Counted from the stretch's first letter, positions 38,617 through 48,241 are shown. The stretch: 64,000 bases of DNA from Pseudomonas kermanshahensis (GCF_014269205.2 NZ_JABWRY020000001.1:4512001-4576000), one strand, 5' to 3'. Made by a program: numbers and translations. Notes: a model not told the origin generated them from the letters alone.

Positions 38617-40035
38617 TCAGGATGCGGTGCTCGCTACCCCTTGCGCCTCCTTCGGCGCCAGGCGGAAGGTGTAGTACAAGGCGGTCAGCAAGACCAGGAA
38701 CGCCGGCCCGATGTACAGCGCCACGCGGGTATCCTCGAAATACGCCATCAGCCCCACCACCAGCACCAGGAAAGCCAGTGCCAGGTAGGAGCTCAGCGGC
38801 CACAGCCACATGCGGTATTTCAACGCCTTGCGCTCGGCAGTCGACAGCCCGGCGCGGAATTTGAGCTGCGCCAGCAGGATCATCACCCAGGTCCAGATCG
38901 CGCCGAAAGTGGCGATCGAGGTCACCCAGACGAAGACTTTTTCCGGCACTAGGTAGTTGGCCAGCACGCCCAGCAACAGCGCGCCAATCGACAGCAGCAA
39001 CGCATTGCGCGGCACACCGTTTTTCGAGGTGCGGGCAAAGGTCGCCGGGGCCTGGCCATTTTGCGCCAGGCTGTAGAGCATGCGCCCAGTGCTGAAGATA
39101 CCGCCGTTGCACGACGACAGGGCCGCCGTGATGACCACGAAGTTAATGATGCCGGCCGCAGTCTTGATGCCGAGGCGCTCGAAGGTCATCACGAACGGGC
39201 TGCCCTGGCTGCCGATTTCGTTCCATGGGTAGATCGACAGGATCACGAACAGCGCGCCCACGTAGAACAGCAGGATGCGCCAGAACACTGAGCCGATGGC
39301 CTGCGGGATGGTTTTTTGCGGGTTGCGCGCTTCGCCGGCGGTCAGGCCGATCATTTCCACGCCCAGGTAGGCAAACATCACCATCTGCAGCGACATCAGC
39401 ACACCGGTCACGCCATTGGGCATGAAGCCGCCATTGCTCCACAGGTTGGAAATACCCACCGCCACGCCGTCGTTGCCCAGGCCAAAGGCAATGATGCCGA
39501 TGCCCCCCAGGACCATGGCGATGATGGTGACGATCTTGATCAGGGCGAACCAGAACTCGAACTCACCGAATGCCTTGACCGCAATCAGGTTGACCGCGCC
39601 CATGCTGCCCAGCGCTGCCAAGGCCCAGATCCAGCGGGGTACGTCGGGGAACCAGATGCCCATGTAGATGGCCACCGCGGTGATTTCCGCCACGCAGGTC
39701 ACCAGCCACAGGAACCAGTAGTTCCAGCCGGTGAGAAAACCGGCCAATGGGCCAAGGTAGTCCTGGGCGTAGCGGCTGAACGAGCCGGCAACGGGGTTGT
39801 GCACGGCCATCTCACCGAGGGCGCGCATGATGACCAGGATGGCCAGGCCACCGATGATGTAGGAAAGCATGATGGCAGGGCCGGCCATTTCGATGGCTTT
39901 GGCCGAACCGAGGAAGAGACCGACACCGATACAGGCGCCCAGCGCCATAAGACGGATGTGCCGTTCGCCCAGTTCACGCTTGAGAGGGCCGCCTTGTGCG
40001 GTCTCGGCATGGGCAGGGTGGTTGCCGACTGGCAT
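38617..40035 (-). CDS. Amino acid permease, ProY-like (APC family)
   Basis: A 472-residue, 12-helix proton-coupled amino acid importer of the APC superfamily. The N-terminal signature GERHIRLMALGACIGVGLFL and the GSAKAIEMAGP and RALGEMAVHNP segments place it with AroP/ProY/GabP permeases. Closest in my memory is enterobacterial ProY: NLWSNGGF, SLQMVMFAY, LFVILSIYPWN and NFVV(I/L)TA all correspond. Proline or another neutral amino acid is the likely substrate, but specificity is not readable from sequence. ATG at 40035; the stop lies beside a shared hairpin. Confidence 0.85.
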   Translation of the reverse strand: MPVGNHPAHAETAQGGPLKRELGERHIRLMALGACIGVGLFLGSAKAIEMAGPAIMLSYIIGGLAILVIMRALGEMAVHNPVAGSFSRYAQDYLGPLAGFLTGWNYWFLWLVTCVAEITAVAIYMGIWFPDVPRWIWALAALGSMGAVNLIAVKAFGEFEFWFALIKIVTIIAMVLGGIGIIAFGLGNDGVAVGISNLWSNGGFMPNGVTGVLMSLQMVMFAYLGVEMIGLTAGEARNPQKTIPQAIGSVFWRILLFYVGALFVILSIYPWNEIGSQGSPFVMTFERLGIKTAAGIINFVVITAALSSCNGGIFSTGRMLYSLAQNGQAPATFARTSKNGVPRNALLLSIGALLLGVLANYLVPEKVFVWVTSIATFGAIWTWVMILLAQLKFRAGLSTAERKALKYRMWLWPLSSYLALAFLVLVVGLMAYFEDTRVALYIGPAFLVLLTALYYTFRLAPKEAQGVASTAS

Positions 40036-40454
40036 AGCAATACAACCTCATTTTGTTATTGGATTTGACCTTCGTGCCGCAACTGCCGCGCCGATAGGCG
40101 GGGCGGTGACCTGGCCGGGCTGGCCTTGTGGGCCGGCCCGTGTGCCGAAGTAGAGCGTCCGGCAGGCCGAAGGGGCGAGCAGTATAGGAAGCTACCTGTA
40201 GGGATTTTCACTGTATAAACGGGGAAATTTGGCGAGAAATCTCGGGTCTATTTCACCGCTGATAGGGTTCTGAGGCTGTTACACGCCGCAGATTCAGGGC
40301 GACACCTTATCAACATCACCTGGCCCCGAAACCCACACCAAAGCCGCATATCCCTACGCTACTTTTCTCGCCTTCCTACAAATTTTTCACCTAACCCGGT
40401 CAACGTCTAAGCTTCAGACAAGCAAGACGAAAATACCTGGCCGGATTGAAGACT
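40036..40454. promoter_or_regulatory. Divergent promoter region, permease / PBP
   Basis: A 419-bp gap between divergently read genes. It holds an imperfect hairpin GGGCTGGCC-TTGTG-GGCCGGCCC (40117-40139), which could act in the permease leader. I recognise no operator or small gene. Confidence 0.35.
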
Positions 40455-43400
40455 ATGGGCGCACTGTGGCAATCGGAACCAACCAGAACGGAAGCACCCG
40501 CAACCCCTCCGGCCGAGACGCCACCTGCAAAGTCCCCACGTCAGCGTCGGCTCTGGTGGCGGCTGATCATTCTGATCCTGCTGGTGGCCCTCATCGCCCT
40601 GGGCTTTGCCGCCTATGACGAATTCCGCACCTCCAACCTGCAATCGCGGGAGTTCAGCAAGCTCGCCACCACCCTGACCTACTCGCTGCAGCCAGGCCCC
40701 AGCGGTGCCATCGTCTACCCCGGTGAAGGCCCGTTCGACAAACGCCTGGGCTACAGCGCGCTGGGCGAATTCCTGCCGCGGCTGCTCAAACGCGACTACC
40801 TGATCAGCGAACAGGTGCAGTTCTCGCCCGCATTGATGGACTACGTCGATCACGGCCTGTTCGCCCCCTATATCGAGAAAATTCAGGCTGGCCTGTCGAT
40901 TACCGACTGCCGTGGCGACACGCTCTACCAGTACAACTACCCGCAACACCTGTACCCGGACTTTGCAGCGATCCCGCCGGTGATGGTCAACAGCCTGTTG
41001 TTCATCGAAAACCGCGACCTGCTCGACACCACCGACCCGCGCAACAACCCGGCCGTCGACTGGCCGCGCTTCGCCAAGGCCGCCTACAGCCAGGTGGCCA
41101 AGTACTTTGCCTTGCCCGGCCAGTCGGCCGGTGGCAGTACCCTGGCGACGCAGCTGGAGAAGTACCGCCACTCGCCGGACGGCCTGACCGTGTCCGGCGC
41201 CGAGAAGATCCGCCAGATGGTGTCCGCCAGCGTGCGTGCCTACCAGGGCGGCCCGGACACCACCGAGGCCCGGCAGCGCATCGTGCGCGACTACCTCAAC
41301 AGCGTGCCGCTCTCGGCGGTGCCCGGCCACGGTGAAGTGCATGGCATGGCTGAAGGCTTGCGGGTGTGGTACGGCGCCGATTTCGACCAGGTCAACCAGG
41401 CCCTGCTGTCGACCGCCAGCGACCCCGAAAGCCTGGCCGCGCGTGGCCTTGCCCTGCGCCAGGTACTGTCGCTGATGATCGCCCAGCGCCGCCCCTCGCA
41501 TTACCTGTCCAAAGGCCGGGTCGAACTGGCCGAACTCACCGACTCCCATGTGCGTGTGCTCGCCGCCAACAAAGTCATCGACCAGCCGCTGGCCGATGCG
41601 GCGCTGGCCAGCAAGGCGGTGTATCGCGACTGGGTGGCACAACCGACCATCGTGCCGATCATCACCAACAAGGGCATCAGCCTGGCCCGCAATCGCCTGG
41701 CGGCCATGCTCAACCGCCCGCTGTACGACCTCGACCGCCTCGACCTGTCGGCCACCAGCACCCTGCAGGCCGACCTGCAGATGCAGGTCAGCCAGTACCT
41801 GAAGAACCTCTCGGACCCTGAGTTCGCGGCGCAGATCGGGCTGATCGGCGAACGCCTGCTGACCACCAAGACCACCGACCAAGTGCGCTACAGCTTCACA
41901 CTGTTCGAGCGCACCGCCGATGGCTCGAGGGTGCGGGTGCAGACCGACAGCACCGACCAGCCGTTCGACATCAACGAAGGCAGCAAGCTGGAATTGGGCT
42001 CGACGGCCAAGCTGCGGGTGCTCACCACCTACCTGGAAATCATCGCCGAGCTGCACGACAAGTATGCCGGCAAGCCCGTTGCCGAACTGAAGAAGGTCGA
42101 GGTGGCCGAACTGGACCGCATCACCCAGTGGTCACTGGAATGGCTGATGCAGAACAGCAAGGACCAGAACCTAGATGCCATGCTCGACGCCGCCCTGGAA
42201 CGCAAGTATTCGGCCAACACCGGCGAAGCCTTCTTCACCGGGGGTGGCATGCACGTGTTCAACAACTTCCGCAAGGAAGACAACAGCCGCAACCCAACGC
42301 TGAAGATCGCCCTGCGCGAATCGATCAACCTGCCGTTCATCCGCCTGATGCGCGACCTGGTGCGCTACGTCACCTATCAACAGCCGTTCAATCGGGTACC
42401 GCTGCTCAAGGACGACGCCGACCCCCGCCGCCAGGAATACCTGGCCCGTTTCGCCGACAAGGAGGGCACCAACTACCTGATGCGCTTCTGGAAGAAGTAC
42501 CAGCGCAAAACCTCGCAACAACGCCTGGACACCTTCCTCGACAGCATGCGCGTGACCCCGCAGCGCCTGGCGGCGGTGCACCGCTACCTGTTCCCCGAAG
42601 CCGGCCAGGAAACCTTCAACGCCTTCGTACGCGCGCACAGCAAGGACGACAAGAGTGCCCTGGGCAAACTCACCGACGGTCGCCTGTCGGAAATGTACGA
42701 CGCCTACGGCCCGGGCAAGTACGACTTGCCCGACCAGGGTTACATCGCCAAGGTCCACCCGCTGGACCTGTGGCTGCTCGGTTACCTGCTCAAGCACCCA
42801 AGCTCCACGCTGACCGAAATGGTCAATGCCAGCCGCTTCGAACGCCAGGAGGTGTATGGCTGGCTGTTCAAGAGCCGCCACCAGGGCGCACGCGACAGCC
42901 GTATCCGCACCATGGTCGAGATTGAAGCGTTCCTCGACATCCATCAGCGCTGGAAGCGCGTGGGCTATCCGTTCGACCACCTGGTGCCGTCGCTGGCCAC
43001 CGCCATCGGCAGCTCGGGTGACCGCCCGGCCGCCCTCTCCGAACTGGTCGGCATCATTCAAAACGACGGCGTGCGCCTGCCGACCTTGCGCATCGACACC
43101 CTGCACTTCGCCGCTAACACCCCCTACGAGACCAAGCTGGTAAGTGACCCCGATCGCGGCCAGCGGATCCTCCCGGTAGAGGTCGCGCGGGCCCTCAAAG
43201 GCGCCATGTCGCAAGTGGTCGACGCGGGGACTGCGCGGCGTATTTCTGGCAGCTTCAAGCTGCAGGACGGTACACCGCTGGTGATGGGCGGCAAGACCGG
43301 TACCGGCGACAACCGCATCGAAAGCTTCGGTGCCGGGGGTCGCTTGATCGGCTCGCGTTCGCTGAACCGCACCGCCACCTTCGTGTTCTTCCTGGGCGAT

Positions 43401-43592
43401 AACCACTTCGGCACTTTGACCGCATTCGTGCCGGGGCGCTCGGCTGAAGCGTTCAAATTCACCTCGGCGCTGCCCGTGCAAGTGCTCAAGGGCATGGCGC
43501 CGATCCTCATGCCGTACCTGCAGCCGGGCAATCCGAATGAATGTAAAGCGCCGCAGGTTGCGATGCACGGAAGTGACTCATCTAACATTTAG
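40455..43592 (+). CDS. Divergent bifunctional penicillin-binding protein (transglycosylase/transpeptidase-like)
   Basis: A 1045-residue, single-pass inner-membrane protein (helix about 35-55; short cytoplasmic Pro-rich tail). The periplasmic part begins with a GT51-like transglycosylase region: E185 in LLFIENRDL corresponds to the catalytic Glu motif, and GGSTLATQLEKY to GGSTITQQ. The transpeptidase part has S516 and K519 (GSTAK) as SXXK, a possible SSGDRP as SXN, and K947-T948-G949 (GGKTGTGD). It is longer than PBP1a/1b and has an insertion between the transpeptidase motifs, so it is not mrcA or mrcB. ATG at 40455 is preferred over a TTG three codons earlier; no strong ribosome site is visible. 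Confidence 0.82.
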   Translation: MGALWQSEPTRTEAPATPPAETPPAKSPRQRRLWWRLIILILLVALIALGFAAYDEFRTSNLQSREFSKLATTLTYSLQPGPSGAIVYPGEGPFDKRLGYSALGEFLPRLLKRDYLISEQVQFSPALMDYVDHGLFAPYIEKIQAGLSITDCRGDTLYQYNYPQHLYPDFAAIPPVMVNSLLFIENRDLLDTTDPRNNPAVDWPRFAKAAYSQVAKYFALPGQSAGGSTLATQLEKYRHSPDGLTVSGAEKIRQMVSASVRAYQGGPDTTEARQRIVRDYLNSVPLSAVPGHGEVHGMAEGLRVWYGADFDQVNQALLSTASDPESLAARGLALRQVLSLMIAQRRPSHYLSKGRVELAELTDSHVRVLAANKVIDQPLADAALASKAVYRDWVAQPTIVPIITNKGISLARNRLAAMLNRPLYDLDRLDLSATSTLQADLQMQVSQYLKNLSDPEFAAQIGLIGERLLTTKTTDQVRYSFTLFERTADGSRVRVQTDSTDQPFDINEGSKLELGSTAKLRVLTTYLEIIAELHDKYAGKPVAELKKVEVAELDRITQWSLEWLMQNSKDQNLDAMLDAALERKYSANTGEAFFTGGGMHVFNNFRKEDNSRNPTLKIALRESINLPFIRLMRDLVRYVTYQQPFNRVPLLKDDADPRRQEYLARFADKEGTNYLMRFWKKYQRKTSQQRLDTFLDSMRVTPQRLAAVHRYLFPEAGQETFNAFVRAHSKDDKSALGKLTDGRLSEMYDAYGPGKYDLPDQGYIAKVHPLDLWLLGYLLKHPSSTLTEMVNASRFERQEVYGWLFKSRHQGARDSRIRTMVEIEAFLDIHQRWKRVGYPFDHLVPSLATAIGSSGDRPAALSELVGIIQNDGVRLPTLRIDTLHFAANTPYETKLVSDPDRGQRILPVEVARALKGAMSQVVDAGTARRISGSFKLQDGTPLVMGGKTGTGDNRIESFGAGGRLIGSRSLNRTATFVFFLGDNHFGTLTAFVPGRSAEAFKFTSALPVQVLKGMAPILMPYLQPGNPNECKAPQVAMHGSDSSNI

Positions 43593-43609
43593 ATGATAAT
43601 CATTGGCAT
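43590..43609 (+). promoter_or_regulatory. Fur box before the PadR/ferric-reductase pair
   Basis: TAGATGATAATCATTGGCAT contains GATAATCATT, the core of the Fur consensus, with about 15 of 19 positions agreeing. It begins within the last codon of the upstream gene and lies 65-84 bp before the padR start. Confidence 0.75.
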
Positions 43610-43625
43610 TAAAGGCTTGTCTTTA

Positions 43626-43657
43626 GATATATCTTGAGTAATATCTTAAGATATATC
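43626..43657 (+). promoter_or_regulatory. PadR-type operator palindrome
   Basis: GATATATCTT (43626-43635) and AAGATATATC (43648-43657) are perfect inverted repeats 12 bp apart, ending 16 bp before the padR start. An autoregulatory site resembling the TATA-rich YqjI operators of E. coli is inferred. Confidence 0.75.
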
Positions 43658-43673
43658 GCACAAGACGGAGCCC

Positions 43674-44225
43674 ATGTTGATGCGCGACCCTGCACCCCAC
43701 GATCCTTTCGAGCGCCGCCCCGGCCGCGGCGAACGCGGCCCTCGCGTATTCGCCCCCGGCGACCTCAAGCTGCTGATGCTGGCCCTGCTGGCTGAGCAAC
43801 CTGGCCACGGCTATGACTTGATCCGCCAGATCGAGAACCTGTTCGACGGCAGCTACAGCCCAAGCCCCGGCGTCATCTACCCGACCCTCAACTTCCTTGA
43901 AGAGGCCGAGCTGATCAGCGGCCAGGTCCAGGGCAGCAAACGCCTGTACGCCATCACCGATGCCGGCCGCACCGCCCTGGCCGAGCAAGCGGTCGCCCTC
44001 GACGGCGTGCGCATGCGCATTGAAGTCAGCAAACGCGCCCTGCGCGGGCACGACCGCCCACCCGAGATCCACGAAGCGGTCGGCAACCTGCGCCATGCGC
44101 TGCACATGCACAGCGGGCGCTGGACACCAGAAGAAATCGAACGGGTCCGCGACCTGCTCAACAACACGGCCAAGGCCATTGCCTCCGGGCCGGACGATGC
44201 CGTTACGGAGAACACCCATGAGTGA
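43674..44225 (+). CDS. PadR-family regulator, YqjI-like
   Basis: A 183-residue PadR protein: winged helix at about 28-100 (LKLLMLALLAEQPGHGYDLI, then SPSPGVIYPTLNFLEEAELI) and a C-terminal dimerisation helix pair. Pairing with a downstream siderophore-interacting reductase is the same as E. coli yqjI-yqjH, where YqjI is a nickel-responsive repressor of the Fur-controlled yqjH. The histidine-containing tail HALHMHSGRW could bind metal. The last 8 bp overlap the next gene. Metal sensing is inferred from the pairing. Confidence 0.85.
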   Translation: MLMRDPAPHDPFERRPGRGERGPRVFAPGDLKLLMLALLAEQPGHGYDLIRQIENLFDGSYSPSPGVIYPTLNFLEEAELISGQVQGSKRLYAITDAGRTALAEQAVALDGVRMRIEVSKRALRGHDRPPEIHEAVGNLRHALHMHSGRWTPEEIERVRDLLNNTAKAIASGPDDAVTENTHE

Positions 44226-44979
44226 CACTATTCACCGCGTCAACCACGAAATCCGCCAGCGCCGCCTTGACGTGCTGCGCGTCACCGACCTGACCCCACG
44301 CATGCGCCGTATCACCCTGGGCGGTGCGGAACTGGCGGGCTTTACCAGCGTCGGTACCGACGATCATGTGAAGCTGCTGTTTGCCGAAACGCCAGCACAA
44401 CAGCAGGCCATCGACGCCCGTAACCTGGGCCGCGACGGCGGCGCACGGCCCACCATGCGCGAATACACGCCACGGCGCATTGACCTGGTGGCCAACGAAC
44501 TGGACATCGACTTCGTCCTGCACGGTGATGGCCCTGCCTCCACCTGGGCCGCCCAGGCTGCGCCAGGCCAACACCTGAACATCGCCGGCCCACGGGCCTC
44601 GATGGTGGTACCGGATATCTTCGACAGCTACCTGCTGATCGGTGACGAGACGGCGATCCCCGCTATCGGCCGCCGCCTTGAAGAACTGCCCGCGGGCCGG
44701 CACGTGCTGGCGGTAATCCAGATCGAAGACGAACAGGAACGCCAGCCGCTGCCAAGCAAGGCGCAGGTAGATGTGATCTGGGTCCGGCGCCAGGAAGAGG
44801 ACCTACTCGCCCTGCTGAAGAACCTGACCTTGCCACAAGGCAGGCTGTACGGCTGGGTGGCGCTGGAAAAAGCCCTGACCCGCCAGGCCAAGGCGTTGCT
44901 GCTGGAAAAAGGCGTGCCTGACGATGCCTTGAAGGCAGCAGCCTACTGGCGGGCGGACGGTACTGCGGACGACGAGTAA
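44218..44979 (+). CDS. Siderophore-interacting flavin reductase, YqjH-like
   Basis: A 253-residue cytoplasmic FAD-dependent ferric-chelate reductase (SIP family) that uses NAD(P)H to release iron from imported siderophores. The start MSDTIHRVNHEIRQRRLDVL overlaps the padR end by 8 bp. The FAD-binding motif is MREYTPRRID (about 79-88), followed by HGDGPASTWAAQAAPGQ, and DETAIPAIGRRLEELP marks the C-terminal NAD(P)H domain. Fur and PadR sites upstream point to control by iron and perhaps nickel. Confidence 0.92.
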   Translation: MSDTIHRVNHEIRQRRLDVLRVTDLTPRMRRITLGGAELAGFTSVGTDDHVKLLFAETPAQQQAIDARNLGRDGGARPTMREYTPRRIDLVANELDIDFVLHGDGPASTWAAQAAPGQHLNIAGPRASMVVPDIFDSYLLIGDETAIPAIGRRLEELPAGRHVLAVIQIEDEQERQPLPSKAQVDVIWVRRQEEDLLALLKNLTLPQGRLYGWVALEKALTRQAKALLLEKGVPDDALKAAAYWRADGTADDE

Positions 44980-45009
44980 GCGCCGCTCTCGCCTAACGCG
45001 CTCGAGCTT

Positions 45010-45047
45010 CGCCCCAGATAATGGACGGGTGCCCAACATCTGGGGCG
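45010..45047 (+). terminator. Hairpin after the ferric reductase gene
   Basis: CGCCCCAGAT and ATCTGGGGCG form a 10-bp perfect stem with an 18-nt loop, 31 bp after the stop codon. Confidence 0.5.
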
Positions 45048-45060
45048 CAGCTCAGCTTTC

Positions 45061-45156
45061 TGTAGGAGCAGCCTTGTGCTGCGAAGAGGCCAGTAGCATC
45101 ACCCCAGTTCTTCAGAGGTACCACTGGCCTCTTCGCAGCACAAGGCTGCTCCTACA
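45061..45156. repeat. REP doublet, second family
   Basis: TGTAGGAGCAGCCTTGTGCT (left unit 45061-45093, continuing GCGAAGAGGCC) and its reverse complement at 45123-45156 form an inverted pair. The right unit reaches into the last codon of the membrane protein gene. Confidence 0.85.
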
Positions 45157-45793
45157 CGCTGACCGCCAACTGCCGGCCGCGCCAGCGGTCCAACCCCAGC
45201 AACACCAGCCCGATACCCCAGAACCCCGCCAACACCCCGAGGGCATTGAGCATCACCCGCCCATACCCGAGGCTCGCCACATCGATGAAGGGGTAGGCAT
45301 ACACGCCAATCTCACTGCCCCGCCACAGCGCATAGGCAAAGTACCCCACCGGGTACAGCGCCCAGCCCGCCAGGTGCCACAGCCGCAAATGGCCCTTGGG
45401 CACCGCGCACCACCAGTACAGAACGAACAACGCCGGCATCACATCATGCAGCAACTCGTCTGCCAGCCATTGCCAGCCCTCGGGTTGCCACAAGTGGCGC
45501 AGCAGCACGCTGTAGGCCAATGCCACCAGCACGATGCTGGCCGCCACGGCGGAGCTGACCGACGGCAACAGAAAGAAGCGCCTGGCGCTGCCCTCCCGGC
45601 CAAACGCGGCATAGCTCAAAACCGTTGCTACCAAGGTGTTGGTCAGCACGGTGAAATAACCGAACACGTTGACCAGGCCGCCAATCAGGCTGGCCTGTTC
45701 CTGCCAGCGCGCCAACAGCACCAGATAGACCTGCACCGCAAGGCCGAACCAACCGAGCACGGCGGCCAGGCTCAGCCACGGATGGCGCCGCAC
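45152..45793 (-). CDS. Pr6Pr family integral membrane protein
   Basis: A 213-residue protein with about six membrane helices (MRRHPWLSLAAVLGWFGLAV start). Conserved polar positions of the Pr6Pr/FAR-17a-like family are present: FTVLTN, a His-Asp pair in LLHDVMPALFVLYW and the YPF/Y region. Function unknown; the wider family includes androgen-dependent membrane hydrolases of eukaryotes, but no activity is claimed here. One base separates it from the upstream VF530 gene, so they are an operon. Confidence 0.78.
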   Translation of the reverse strand: MRRHPWLSLAAVLGWFGLAVQVYLVLLARWQEQASLIGGLVNVFGYFTVLTNTLVATVLSYAAFGREGSARRFFLLPSVSSAVAASIVLVALAYSVLLRHLWQPEGWQWLADELLHDVMPALFVLYWWCAVPKGHLRLWHLAGWALYPVGYFAYALWRGSEIGVYAYPFIDVASLGYGRVMLNALGVLAGFWGIGLVLLGLDRWRGRQLAVSV

Positions 45794-45794
45794 C

Positions 45795-46016
45795 TCAGGC
45801 CTTGCGCTGCAGCTTCACGTACAGCTGTTCGACCTTCTCCCGCGCCCAGGGCGTCTTGCGCAAGAAGGTCAGGCTCGACTTGATGGTCGGGTTGCTCTTG
45901 AAGCAACGCACATCGACGCGCTCGGCAAGGCCCTGCCATTCGTAGTGAGCCACCAGTTCGGTGAGGATCTGCTCCAGGGTCTTGCCGTGCAGCGCGTTGT
46001 GTTGGGCCGTACTCAT
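45795..46016 (-). CDS. VF530 family DNA-binding protein
   Basis: A 73-residue protein ([20 protein letters not shown]) matching the small VF530/DUF2132 family: LHGxTLExILxELVxxYGWxxL, [21 protein letters not shown]. The Vibrio fischeri structure suggests a DNA-binding fold; the biological role is unknown. Read as the first gene of a two-gene unit with the Pr6Pr protein and divergent from the ZnuD-like receptor. Confidence 0.88.
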   Translation of the reverse strand: MSTAQHNALHGKTLEQILTELVAHYEWQGLAERVDVRCFKSNPTIKSSLTFLRKTPWAREKVEQLYVKLQRKA

Positions 46017-46126
46017 GCCAGTGCTCCAGCGTGGGAAAGGTGCGCACCTTACACGAGTGTAGTGGCCAGGGGACTCAGGTCGCTTGAAAAACCGCTGGCC
46101 AGAGGCGAAAGCCTTATGCTGAAATA

Positions 46127-46149
46127 GAAATGTTATACAGTAACAATAC
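46127..46149 (+). promoter_or_regulatory. Zur box
   Basis: GAAATGTTATACAGTAAC (from 46127) fits the Pseudomonas Zur consensus with the palindromic core GTTATACAGTAAC at 46132-46144. It lies 32-54 bp before the receptor's start codon and covers an alternative ATG at 46130, which therefore cannot be the start. Confidence 0.82.
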
Positions 46150-46180
46150 AAAAGCCTCTGCCAAGGAACGCCCCATCCCC

Positions 46181-48232
46181 ATGCTGTACATCCCGCTCCG
46201 CCTCTCCCCCCTCGCCGTCGCGCTGTGGCTGGCCTCATCACCCAGCCAGGCCGTTGAACTCGAACCCCAGGTCATCACTGCCAACCCGCTGGGCAATCGC
46301 CAACTGGCCGCCCCGAGTACGGTCCTCGAAGGTGACAACCTGCTGCAACAGCAACACGGCAGCCTCGGTGAAACCCTGAACAAACAGCCCGGCGTCGCCT
46401 CTACCTGGTTCGGCCCTGGCGCCAGCCGCCCGGTAATCCGCGGCCTGGACGGCGACCGCATCCGCATCCTGCGCAACGGCGTCGGTGCACTGGATGCCTC
46501 GTCACTGTCCTACGATCACGCCGTACCGCTCGACCCGGTAACCGTGGAGCGGGTCGAAATCGTCCGCGGGCCCGCTGCCCTGCTCTACGGCGGCAATGCC
46601 ATTGGCGGTGTGGTCAATACCTTCGATAACCGCATCCCCGATGCGCCGATCGAAGGCATCCACGGGGCGGGCGAGCTGCGTTATGGCGGCGCCGACACCA
46701 CCCGCAGCAGCGCCGGTAAACTGGAAGCCGGCAACGGCGCCTTCGCCCTGCACCTGGACGCCAACAGCCGCCAGTTCAACGATTTGCGCATCCCTGGTTA
46801 CGCGCACAGCTCTAAGGTGCGTGACGCCGACGAGCCGGGCAGCAAACACCGCCTGGAGAACAGCGACGGGCGTCAGGACGGGGGCGCCGTCGGCGGCTCT
46901 TACCAGTGGGACCATGGCTATGCCGGCCTGTCCTACAGCCGCTACGACAGCAACTACGGCTCGGTGGCCGAACCCGGCGTACGCTTGGACATGCAGCAAG
47001 ACCACTACGCATTCGCCTCTGAACTGCGTGACCTCGAAGGCCCGTTCAGCTCGGTCAAGGTCGATGCCGGCTATACCGACTACGAGCACAGCGAAATCGA
47101 AGAAGGCGAGGTGCACACCACCTTCAAGAACAAGGGCTACGAGGCACGCATCGAGGCGCGCCATCAGCCCCTCGGGCCGGTTGAAGGGGTGATCGGTGCC
47201 CAGGTCAGCCGTAACGAGTTCTCGGCACTGGGGGAGGAAGCGTTCGTCCCGCATACCGATACCGACAGCCTGGCGCTGTTCATGCTTGAGCAATGGCAGG
47301 CCACCGAGCGCCTGAACCTGAGCCTGGGCGCGCGCCTGGAGCACACCCGCGTCGACCCGGATGCCAAGGGCAACGAGACGTTTGCCGCGGCCGACAGCGC
47401 CAGCAGTTTCAATGCTTTCAGCCTGTCCTCCGGGGCGGTGTACCAGCTCGACCCGGTCTGGGCACTGGCCGCCAACCTTGGCTACACCGAGCGCGCCCCA
47501 ACCTTCTATGAGCTGTATGCCAACGGTGCGCATGTGGCCACCGGGGCTTACGAGGTGGGCGATGCCAGCCTGAACAAGGAAAAGGCCATTTCCGGTGACT
47601 TGGCCCTGCGCTTCGACAACGGCACTCACAAAGGCAGCGTCGGGGTCTTCTACAGCCACTTTCGCAACTACATTGGCCTGATCGGCACAGGCAACCTGCG
47701 TGAGGGCCATGACCACGACCATGGCGAGGACGAGCATGACCACGATCATGATCACGACCATGACGGCTTCCCGGAATACCAGTATCAGGGCGTGCGGGCG
47801 CGCTTCTATGGCATCGAGGCGCAAGACCGCTGGCAACTGGTCGAGAACCGCTATGGCAGCTTCGCGCTGGAGCTGTCGGGCGACTACACCCGGGCCAAGA
47901 ACCTCGACAGTGGCGAGCCATTGCCACGAATCGCACCGCTGCGGTTGAACAGCGGCCTGGTCTGGGCGCTGGACCGCTGGCAGGCGCGGGTCGATGTGCA
48001 GCATGCCGCGTCGCAACATCGCACACCGGCCAACGAAACCAGCACCGATGGCTACACCACGCTGGGCGCGAGTGTTGGCTATCGCTTCGACATCGGGCAA
48101 AGCGAGTGGCTGGCCTTCGTGCGGGGTGAAAACCTGACGGATCAGACGGTGCGCTATGCCAGTTCGATTCTGCGGGATATTGCGCCAGCGCCGGGGCGCA
48201 GTGTGGAAGTGGGGCTGCGTACGACGTTTTAA
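46181..48232 (+). CDS. znuD: ZnuD-like TonB-dependent zinc receptor
   Basis: ZnuD imports zinc across the outer membrane using TonB energy. The start at 46181 ([20 protein letters not shown]) gives 683 residues with a signal peptide ending at SQAVEL. The plug domain (about 40-150) contains [20 protein letters not shown] and [15 protein letters not shown] 22-strand barrel follows, ending in the terminal phenylalanine (GLRTTF). An extracellular loop at about 509-530 is packed with alternating His and Asp/Glu, the zinc-capture feature of ZnuD. A Zur box upstream agrees. AAGGA is 14 nt before the ATG. Confidence 0.92.
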   Translation: MLYIPLRLSPLAVALWLASSPSQAVELEPQVITANPLGNRQLAAPSTVLEGDNLLQQQHGSLGETLNKQPGVASTWFGPGASRPVIRGLDGDRIRILRNGVGALDASSLSYDHAVPLDPVTVERVEIVRGPAALLYGGNAIGGVVNTFDNRIPDAPIEGIHGAGELRYGGADTTRSSAGKLEAGNGAFALHLDANSRQFNDLRIPGYAHSSKVRDADEPGSKHRLENSDGRQDGGAVGGSYQWDHGYAGLSYSRYDSNYGSVAEPGVRLDMQQDHYAFASELRDLEGPFSSVKVDAGYTDYEHSEIEEGEVHTTFKNKGYEARIEARHQPLGPVEGVIGAQVSRNEFSALGEEAFVPHTDTDSLALFMLEQWQATERLNLSLGARLEHTRVDPDAKGNETFAAADSASSFNAFSLSSGAVYQLDPVWALAANLGYTERAPTFYELYANGAHVATGAYEVGDASLNKEKAISGDLALRFDNGTHKGSVGVFYSHFRNYIGLIGTGNLREGHDHDHGEDEHDHDHDHDHDGFPEYQYQGVRARFYGIEAQDRWQLVENRYGSFALELSGDYTRAKNLDSGEPLPRIAPLRLNSGLVWALDRWQARVDVQHAASQHRTPANETSTDGYTTLGASVGYRFDIGQSEWLAFVRGENLTDQTVRYASSILRDIAPAPGRSVEVGLRTTF

Positions 48233-48241
48233 GCTGCCATT

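Noticed and set aside
42171..43568. A 465-codon open frame on the minus strand
   Set aside because: Antisense to the PBP gene; no recognised motif and no promoter or ribosome site.
45945..46127. A 60-codon open frame on the plus strand over the VF530 gene
   Set aside because: Antisense to the VF530 gene and ending at the Zur-controlled promoter; no ribosome site.
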